A stretch of DNA of 46,832 bases from Elysia marginata (Eukaryota > Mollusca > Gastropoda > Plakobranchidae). Location: NCBI GenBank assembly GCA_019649035.1, contig BMAT01009245.1, forward strand, positions 65,342 to 112,173, read 5' to 3'. This document shows positions 1-9,900 of the stretch, in pieces. The translations under genes and the position numbers were made by a program. Each line of letters begins with the position of its first letter. Positions within the stretch are counted from its first letter, which is position 1. Under the pieces are notes generated by a model. It was not told the DNA's origin. It searched no databases and saw only the letters and a program-made list of their open reading frames with translations.

Positions 1-603
1 TCTGGTGTGTTTAGGCCTGCTGGGGTAAATATGTAAAGTCATGAGACAACCTTCTGCGGTGGAGGACTCTAAACATATTTATTCATTTATTTATTTTTTT
101 TATTTATTTTACATTCTATTTTGTGCCAAAAATCTGTTAATGTAAGCTTATGCTGTTACATTAGCTAAAGCTGTTACATTATTGTGTGTCGAAGTCCCGA
201 AGTAAGCTTATGTTGTTGCACTATGTTCTATGCAAAAGGTCCTCAGAATAAATATTGGAGGCAAGCACTGCTCAATCAGAAATGATTGAAAGATTTAAGG
301 TATGAAATAAGCAATGGATTAAATTAGGCTTAAATGAAAACTGCCAAAAAGGGCTTGCCTTTGGGATTATATATTTGCAGAAGCTACTGGAAGTCAGGGG
401 TCCGATTGTTGTTTGTTTTTTTTTTAACCTTATAGGTTGCTGGTTGGAGGCCCAAGATTCCTGCTCCTCACGGGTGACTGGTGTCTAGTTGAGTTATTTT
501 CATCATGGAACTGATGGAAATCTGAAAACCTGTAAATTACCTTAGGTCTGAAATTACAGTGTCATAAACCTATACATATTTATGTAATTTTTTGTTGTCT
601 CAG
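1..603 (+). other. RAB3GAP2 intron, 3' part
   Basis: AT-rich, with a T/A-rich simple stretch near 80-115. Bases 264-375 belong to a dispersed repeat shared with 28361-28460. No coding similarity seen. Confidence 0.7.
264..375 (+). repeat. Dispersed repeat X, copy 1
   Basis: Shares blocks such as ATGATTGAAAGATT, GGTATGAA and GCCTTTGG, in the same order and spacing, with 28361-28460 inside an IARS2 intron. No family recognised. Edges are approximate. Confidence 0.55.
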
Positions 604-952
604 GATCCAGATGCAGATACCTTGAGTGGCAAATCAGAAGAGGATGAAGAGGATTCTGAGCAAAAAGAGTTGAAACCAGTAAAGTCAAAAGACAAAAAAG
701 TTTCCAAGGATGTTAAAAGTAATGAAGGTGAAGACGGTAATAATCCAAGCACTTCAGTAGCAGATACAAGCGCGGACAGCCAAGAGTGGGAGTCTCTCAC
801 TGTGGACATGGAACTCTGGGAAGTCTTGGTGCGGCAGTGTGAAGATGCTCTGGCTATAGTGACATTGTTAAACATCCAGACTGGCTCAGAGGACAGACAA
901 AACCAGCCACCCATTGTTGTATCCGTGGCCAGATTGCTGCTGGGTGGCAAAG
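604..952 (+). CDS. RAB3GAP2: RAB3GAP2 exon A
   Basis: Enters in phase 0 after a TTTGTTGTCTCAG acceptor and ends in phase 1 before GTGGGC. Roughly the first 60 residues are Asp/Glu/Lys/Ser-rich (SGKSEEDEEDSEQKELKPVK). The conserved part follows: a WEVLVRQCEDALAIVTLL helix and SVARLLLGGKG. Exons upstream are outside the window. Confidence 0.9.
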
Positions 953-3900
953 GTGGGCTTTCTGTTCTTTCGAAAGTGTTTTCACACACTCTAATCTGTT
1001 GCTTTGTGAAGTGTTTTCCACTCTTTTTTCAACTAAATTATGTGTCTTTCAAGAAAGAATGCCAATTGTTATCTCAAGTGTAATTTAGTTCCTATTCTCC
1101 CAGTTATCTCCAATACTTTTAATGTCTTTTTAAGCGCAAACTTTTTACACTTTCAGCAGTCATTTTCATTTCATCAGTTTCAGAGTCTACTTGCTATACA
1201 ACTAAATATCCCTAAGTAATCACAGACCTAGACTGTGGTGGTGTGAAAGATAGTGAGGGTAAACTTAATAAAACGAATATAATCTGTAGCAAAGGTGAAG
1301 ACGCATCAGACTCGAGATCTGGAGGTTGCGGGTTCAAACCCCAAACGTGCCATGTTGCAATTGCCTTGGGAAAGCAATTTACCCAAACTTTCCCCTGTCT
1401 ACCCACCTGAAAATGGGTACCCAGCTATAGGCAATTCTTGAATTTGTGAAATGCGCCTGTTACACCCTGCATATGGGTTAAAAGTGACCTTCAAATTTAT
1501 GTACTGGTCTGCTGCGGCATTAGCTGCGCTGAGTAACAAAGCCAAATTTTCCAAAAGGGATTAATATAGTGTATATATATAAAAAATACATGATTTAGGC
1601 TTATATCAATTACTTGACGCCTAAATCTGCTCAAAACCAAAATAGATTTCTTCATTGCTAAAGGCTCTGAATTTAAAGCTCACCCCCCTTTGTTTTCTCT
1701 TAACATAAATCGACAGGCTCTATTCCAGAAGTTGTAGCAAGATATGTGGTGCAGCAGCATCTCAACCCAGCCTCCCTGTTCTTTTCATTCACAACTGAAG
1801 AGAATAATGAAGAAGAAGAAGAGGAGGAACAGAAGGAGTCGTCATCGGTAGAGGAAGAGGTGGACAGTGAAGAATCTCAAGTGGAGAAGAAACAAGAAAA
1901 GAAGAGGCTTAAGGGAGGATCACCTCAGAAAAAAGCAAACAAGGAGTCAGAGAGACCACTGGCAGAGAGAGTTCAAGAAATGAGTCAGTCTGATAAAGTA
2001 AAATGTGAGTTTTTAAACGTAAATGCTAGAGAAAATTCAGGATTCACTTTTGAGGCTGTCACAAAAAGTTGTGAATCTGTCGTTTGTGATGCAGAACAAA
2101 GTATTTCAAGGTATAGCAAAGAAAATCAGGGCTTTTACCCTAGATCCATTTAAAACAACACCTTTGTGCACTGTTGTACATTATTACCAACAAAAACCTT
2201 ACAGATTAACCAAAATGAAAAAGGATTAAACAGTTTTATCCTCTATCACAACCAACAGATTTTGAGCCAGACACTTTCTTTTTTTATGTTTGGTGAATCT
2301 ATTTAAATTTATTGCAAAGCATTGAGATGTCGGTGAACTGATATATAATAGCATCCATTGATTTTGGTGCACTGATATTTTCTATGTTAGTTCTCAAAAT
2401 ACTTAATACATCATCACAAATGACAGGTTTACAAATTTTTGTCACAACCTCATGTGGTGTCCTAACTTTACTTTTATCCATGTCTAGCTTCCATCATAGT
2501 TTAATCAGGTTAATTAAAGTTTTGAAATTAGGTTTTTTAACTGTTTTTCCTTCCAAAGTAGTGTGGTCTATTTCTGGTTATGTAATGGTTTAAAGTAATA
2601 TTTTGTCAAGCCAATACCTTTTTTACCTCCTAGTTTTGAGATCTAAAGTAAAAATTAATGTGTCTCATTCAGATCTAGCAAAAGTTTTTCACACCCTGTC
2701 AACAAGATTGATGTTGGCTTATTTTGTAATTTTGAGTTCTCATGAATAGAACACTTGAAGATTGCTGAAGCTACGATATGGATGTATAAGTTCTTTTTTC
2801 TCTTTCCTAAATCTGACATAGACCATGAAGCACAATGCTTAACAAAATAACAATTGACAAGTATTTTTGGTGCGTTTTAGGAAACAGTAACTGCTATTAA
2901 TGCCTATAATGAAATTATCTTCATTCAAAGATCAACTGGATGAGCTAAGGAAAAGATTTCCTCACAATCTACACAATGATTTCCTTCTCTCCAACTGTTG
3001 CTGGGAGTATGCTGTATTGTGGAATAAAGAGCCAGAGGTAATTATCACTTATTTATTGAATTTATTTTTTATTAGGACTAAACCATAAAGAGCCAGAGGT
3101 AATTCTCACTTATTTGTTAAATTTTATGGAACTTTTTTCTTCTCAAAACTAGGTTTTGACTGATTGGACATAGCATAAATTTTTTTATAACGACTAAGGT
3201 TTTTTTTTTTGTAAATGAAGCCTCCATATATGATTTTATACAATGAAAGGCAGATAGTTTTCGTTATGGATTGACATAATTATGATTAAATTCTCACTTT
3301 GCAGGAAACTTGGAATTTGGAGCTGTCTCTGGAATTTTTGAGGCTCGTTCAAAATGCAATTTTAAGACAAGGTAAGTATGCCGATAAGACAAATAAAGTG
3401 GAACCCCTCAACAGAGACCGCCTGTCTTATGTGACTTTAGATTTGAAGACATTCCCTTACATGGGTATAGTAGTTTAGCCCCTGAACTGAGACCCCCCTC
3501 TTATTAGACCTTTTTTTCCAACAATTTTCCAAGTCTATGTTAGTTCATAGCTCATTGAGGCCCTCCATGGTAACTGTGTTTGTAAAGTATTTTGGCACAT
3601 GTCTGCCACAATTACAAACAATAGGGTTATTGCCTGAACCTTAAAAGTTTGTTAAGGGTAGTTACCCCTCAGGCACTGGGTGGTCTCAAAGCTTAGATTC
3701 AGCATTTGAGGCATTTTTTGTTAAAACTATCCACCCCACAAAAGAACTTGCTGCGGAGTCCATTTTTTTATATTCACACTCAAGAGAGGTTTGTCATGCA
3801 ACAATCCCAATAAATATGAGCAGCATCAATAATGTAAACATTTTAAAAGTTTATGCTAGGCAGATGTTGTCGGCTTGAGTCAGCCAGATCTAGGAACTGA

Positions 3901-6900
3901 TAGATTCATTTAACAAGGAGCAATAGGTCTAAAAGGCCAAAGTGAAGAAAAAACTCAGGCAAAGGGCAGTAAATGTAAGGAAATAACACAGATTTCCTTA
4001 GGGTCCAATGCATAGCCCGATACTATAGAATAAGTTAGCAGTGTCTCATCCCAATAAATAAAAAAAACAAACAAGCAGTAGGGCTCTAAGGCTTAGACTA
4101 CAATACACCCCCAATTAAGAGCCTACAGCTGCCGATGACTGGTTGGGTTTTAATGTCACTCTCTGATTTAAAACTTATTTATAACCATTTGAAGTCTTAT
4201 TATCAATTAAGTTGGACTAGAGCTTATCCCAATTCTTGAAACAATTCAATTATCCAGTGTGTTCTAATCGAATGTTTAGGTATTCCTTTTTTTAATTTAT
4301 GTCTATGAAACACATACATTTGTCAAGGCATTGTAAAGATAACGTTATAAACGGTCACTTTTTGCAGGTGTATCCAGTCTGTTGTGGCACATGTTTATGA
4401 AGAAAAGATCTTCATCTGCTGCACACCTGATGGAAAAGGTCAGTAATGTAGCCTTACTTTAAGTTTTGTGATATTAGATATCCCACATGCAATATTGTTG
4501 CTAGTTTTTATTTACACTAGGCTTAGAAATGATTATTCTTGAAACAAAGCTTATGAATATCTAGAATTTACAGTCCATTTACTTTGATTATACTTTTTGA
4601 TAAGATTCAGTCAATGAACTAATGTGCAGTTCAGTTGAGGTATTCAAACTCCAGGGGAAAAAATTTAACTTTGAAATATCCAATAACCTAATTATCATTA
4701 TATAATATGGGAAGAGGAAAAAATTGGTAATCTGAATAATTTATAGTTTGGATTAAGCAAATATTCAAATTATTCAGGTTCAAATTATATTGGCCTGACT
4801 GTATTTTTTTTTCTCATAAAAATTTATTTTCAGGTTGCGAAAACACCAAAGGACAGGCTGTGTAGGAAGGTATGCCTTGTAAAGTTTATATATTTGTTTT
4901 TAGTTGTAGCCTCTTTTTAAGGATCCACACCTGAGTGATGATATTAAAATTGGCATCTTTTGACACCCATTGGGTGTATGTTTTTAGGGTGTCTAGGAAT
5001 ACTCCTAATATTGAACCCATGGTTTTTTTTTTTTTTTGCTTTTTGTGTGTTTTACTTCTGTTATCTTAAATAATAAAAATTTGTTGCAGTTATAAAATTG
5101 TTGTTGTTGTTTGAAGTCTTTATCCTAATTAGATCAAACTTTATGCCAATTTTTAAAATCATTAATAGGTTCACTTATCTAAAAAAAAATTACTTTGATG
5201 GGCTCCACTGAAAAAAATCCACAGGGTAAAAAAACGTGATCACTGAAAAGAAAGAGAGAGAGCGCGTCAGAGGGAGAATGTGTGTGTATATTTATGCATT
5301 TGTAGGTGTAACTTAAGCAGCCTTGGCAAAATAAAGATGACTTCAACATTGATTTGAAAGGTTTAATTAAGTTTAAGTAGGTCCCATGTCCTAAATCTCT
5401 TAAATTTGTTTAAATTAAATACAAAATTTGGGTTCCAAAACTCATGTTGCAATTTTGTTAATTTGTTTTATGTACAGGAAGTAGGTATGAGTGACAGCAG
5501 CCTTGGCTCCTTTATATCTCTATGCGCTGATTTCATGGAAATAATCATGGATGTAAGTTTTTTTCTTTACCCTAGACCTTTTGGTTTCTATCAGATAGGC
5601 AAAAATTGTATGAGGCATTTTTAAACCTAGTCTTTATCACTTTTTTCATGTGAATTGCTTGTAATTAATAGTTATGACACATTTTCCATGATAACTGACT
5701 TTTCAAGTTTGAAGTTTTATCTTGAAGAAACTAAAAATGAAGGAAGATCATCAATAATAGTGATTTGTTTAGTGTAAAGTTAATTTAACAGTTAACATAA
5801 TCACAGGAATGGAAATAAAATTTATCCTTTTGTATTTTAAAATTTAGTTCCACAGTAATTGATTAGGGATGACAAATAAGACCATGAACTAAATGATTCT
5901 GGATATATGTACAGTTAAACTTCCCTTTATATTTCCTGGCACCAGGCTAACTGTGAAGCTCACGAGGTTCCTGTGTATAATTTGGAGCCTGCCTGGCAGA
6001 AAGTTGAAGGTCCCACATCCCTGGTGGAGCTTGCAGTCGACCAGAAGGCTACAAATTACGGTCTTCTGCGCTTGCATTTCCATCTGCTGAAAATCATGTC
6101 AGCTGTCCTTGCCCTTGGAATTAAACCTGTCAAAGTGCTGTCCCTTTTTGATAACAAGGCAGGTGAAATATATAATATTGATTGATTTTATGTGATGAAT
6201 GAAGCCAGTGGTTAATACAGAAATAATGATTGCTCAAATAAAATGTTCAGTAAAACATTCTTCCCAATACGACAGGAATTCCAAACATTTTCTCCTCTTT
6301 TTTTAATCTGTATTTATTTTCAGTCGTCGGTAATGTTTTGGTTATATGTAATTACTATCCTTTATCTATTATCAAAACAAGAGTACCGGTTACTATTGTG
6401 CTTCTTGTGTGTATCACACTGTTTTCATGTGAGATCCAGTGCTCAGCTAATTTCTAGTTTTTCTTCCAGAATCATTTCGCATCCCTGATAGTAGTTTACT
6501 ATGAGTGCCACTATAGGTGCTGTAAAACCATCTTCTGTTTATGTTTTATGGTCTTTTTTGTGTGCTATGATCAACTTTACTCGGATACTTCATTGTATGA
6601 AATATAATCTGACACAGACCATTTAGGTCCTTTGTTTTTTCAGAAATCTTTTTTGATGATTTCGGATTACAACAAAAAAACCCCAAATGAAATCAATTAT
6701 TTCCTAAGAAAGAAATAAATTAAGTCATTGCCTCTAGACATTGTTCTCCATTGTATCCCTCTCCCTTCCTTTCAGGGCCGGGCAGCTTTATTCAAAGAGC
6801 TTCATGCTCACCCACTGCTGCCCAATCAAAAGGTAGAACCAGCACTGATTACTGCTCGTAAAAATGTGAGTATGGAAAATAGTCATAAGGCTAGCTGTTT

Positions 6901-9900
6901 GACCCAGGTCATTTTTTTTTATGGTTTTGAGTTATTCTAAAAAAAAATATGTTTTCTTTTAGAATTTTTACGTCTCAGTTACATTTTCATGATTTTAATG
7001 TTAGATTATCTAGAAATGTGAACAAAATGGGTCTATGCCATAGTTCACTTAGGCTTAACGCTTACTTCTGTGACTGTATAGTATTTTGAAACTAAATTTT
7101 GATGTTGATCATGGCTACTTTTTCCTGTGGTGAATAGCACTAGCGGTCAAATAGTTAAGACACTTTGACTGCCTGTCTGCTAATCTCTTTGTCTGTAGCT
7201 CTTCAATATAGTAGCCTACACTAGTTCATTTTCCTTAAATTTTGTTATTTGAATTAGCCATTTTTCCTTATTAGTATTTAAAAGAATAATTGTAGCAATT
7301 TTTTGAATGTTGCATCTTACATATGAAGTTTGGGAAAGGAAAATTGACATACTTATTGTTCCTAAATCTTAGCATAACGCAAGGCCTTCAGAACTTTTCT
7401 TCCATTCTAATTTAATGCATGAAGGTTTGCCTTCCCAACTCATCCTTTTCTCTTTGTGCATTTGACAAAGAAATGTAAAAATAAAGTGGATCTTTCTGAT
7501 GGTAATAATGCCTGACAGCGAGTCTGAAATAATTTCACACGGAAGAACTTAAACAGTTTCAAGTAAAGTTAGCATTTTAACTTCTTGCACAGTCATATCA
7601 AAGAAAATAAACCTTTTGAGATTTGTCTTGCAACCAGTTCAAATGTGTGTTTTTTTAAAATATTACTCTTTGATTCCTTTCCTCTCTCATATTTTTCGTT
7701 GTTTTTTTTTCTTCTGATTATCAATTTTTTGTATTATCCACAAACAGTTCCTGTGTCAAGTGATCTCAGCTTCTGTGGCCACCATCGAACCTCCAAGTGG
7801 ACTCGATCAAAGCGTGACATCAGTTATCTCTGGAGCATCCATGTCTAGTGCGGCTCAGTTCAAACGACAGCGCTCTCTTTATCCAGCAGCCTTCAAATGG
7901 CCTCAGGCAAGCTCTTTTCTGTGATTTTGATGAGACTTCCGTGGGTTTCATTTTCATTATTTTAACAGCAAACACTATTGTTGTAATTAGCACAACTGTT
8001 GATGCTTATAAATGATTGGTACCAGTGTTGTATTTTATTGTGTGCCAACATTTTTTTATAAGTTGAAAGTTGTCATTTTGAAAATGTAATATAACTAATA
8101 AGGTGAAAAAAAAGTTTTTTAGGTTTTTCAAAATCAAAATAATTAGGTTTCTTTACAGCACACCTCAGTAAGATTTTTGCTCTTTTTTGTAGACAAAAGG
8201 ATGATCTTGAAAAAAGTATGGGTTCTGACATTGCAAATTTAGCTCACAAATTTTGTGAAATTATTGTTTTTAGTAAAAAATAAAGTAGCTTGCCATGTGA
8301 AAAGTGGTATGTAAAAAAATGGCTTTCATGTTATAAGGTGTGATTTACTTTGTGAAATTACTTCTCATCTTATATCTTTTTTTTTTACATCTAATCTTAT
8401 AGGTTGTACAAATGCTTGCCCGAGATTTTGGGCTTGACTTAGATTTCTTTAAAAGACATCATGTTTGTGAACTCTACTCTTACGGGCATGACAAGCTTGG
8501 AGAAGAGGTTAGTACCTTTCACCCTAGAAAAATATTTCTTGTTTTATAAAAGGGTTTAAAATTGTTTATATCAGCCATGTATTTTGTAATGTAAAACCTT
8601 TTTTTGACTTCGATCATAAATTATAATCCACTTACACAAAAAAAGCCCAAACAAAACAAAACAATAAAAACCATCCAGGCAAAAAGTTCTTTACTTTATT
8701 AATGTTACTAATATTAAGTATTCCAATTAATATGTTTTTTTTCCACTTGCAGGATTTGAGAACTTAGAACTAAAACTAAATACAGTAGAATCCCTCTAAA
8801 CCGAAATTTTGGGGTCCTTCTAATCAATTTCGGATTAAAGTCATTTTGGTTTAAAATAAGTCCTTTTTTAATATAAATTTTAAAGGGAAATAATCGAGCC
8901 CCAATTACTGCAACATCACAAGTTGTCTCCCTTTGCATTTTTCAATCAATAAAGCCCACGGACATAATGTGTGTTCATTTGTTCATTGTTGATTGTTTTT
9001 TCTTTTTTTGTTTTGTTTTCCTCTGTTTGAACTTCTCCACCCAACTGGGGGTAGGGGTAACATTTGTAGTTCATTAGCTGTGCTATTTCCGCTGCCTTGC
9101 CTATAACTACTGGGCCTGACAATGGAACATTCATCGCCATCGCTTGGCGAAACTAGGCAAAAACAGCATTCCTCTAGTCCTTCGTGACTGCAAAGTTTCG
9201 TTTTCTTTGTAGCCAGTCGGAATTTCGAGTCATCACGGGCCTTTTGTAGCTTCTCAGTGTCTTTCAAAATCGTAGACAGCGTTGAGTTACGAATGCTGTG
9301 TTTCTTGCAGATTTCCGTTTTTGTTAACTTCTTTTCCTCCGCTTCGGATAATATTTGAAGTTTAAAGTCAATCGTGTGAGCACTGTGCTTTCTTTTGGAC
9401 ATCTTGACTGAATGCGTGGTTAAAGTGAACCGAAAAGCGCTAGCAACAAAACTGGATCTAAGACTAGAGATTATAAAAGTGAGTATCGCAAGGCGAAATC
9501 TCAATCAGTAATCACAGGTCTAACTGCGCTGACTGATACTGATAGCGACATTGTGACGCAGTGACGGTGTGTTGTACTGTAGGCACGCGCAGTCGCGCAG
9601 TTTGTCTCGATTTAGAGGGAGGTTACAAAGCTCGGTAAATTTGATTGGCCTAGGTCAACGCCTCTCACACTCTACATGTGGGGCCCATCAATGCATCAGT
9701 AAGAAAAGTTCCAATCTCGATGACCGAGTCCCGTTACATCACAGATCACTGGCACTGTCAATCAGTTTCAGTACCACAGACAAAGCGAGCCCACACACAC
9801 ACACACGCAGACACGCCACCCGAGCACAAGCTAGGCCTCCCCCTCCCCCTTTCTTTCCCACTCAGGCTCCTTGCTCCCCCATCCCCTTTTCACTGATGGT

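Noticed and set aside
2881-2930. Acceptors ending at 2880 and 2887 for RAB3GAP2 exon C
   Set aside because: Both bring a stop codon or the wrong phase before the conserved RKRFPHN segment; the acceptor at 2930 fits the phase.
3395-3760. An inverted-repeat transposon starting GTGGAACCCCTCAACAGAGA
   Set aside because: No partner end or TA-flanked boundary found.
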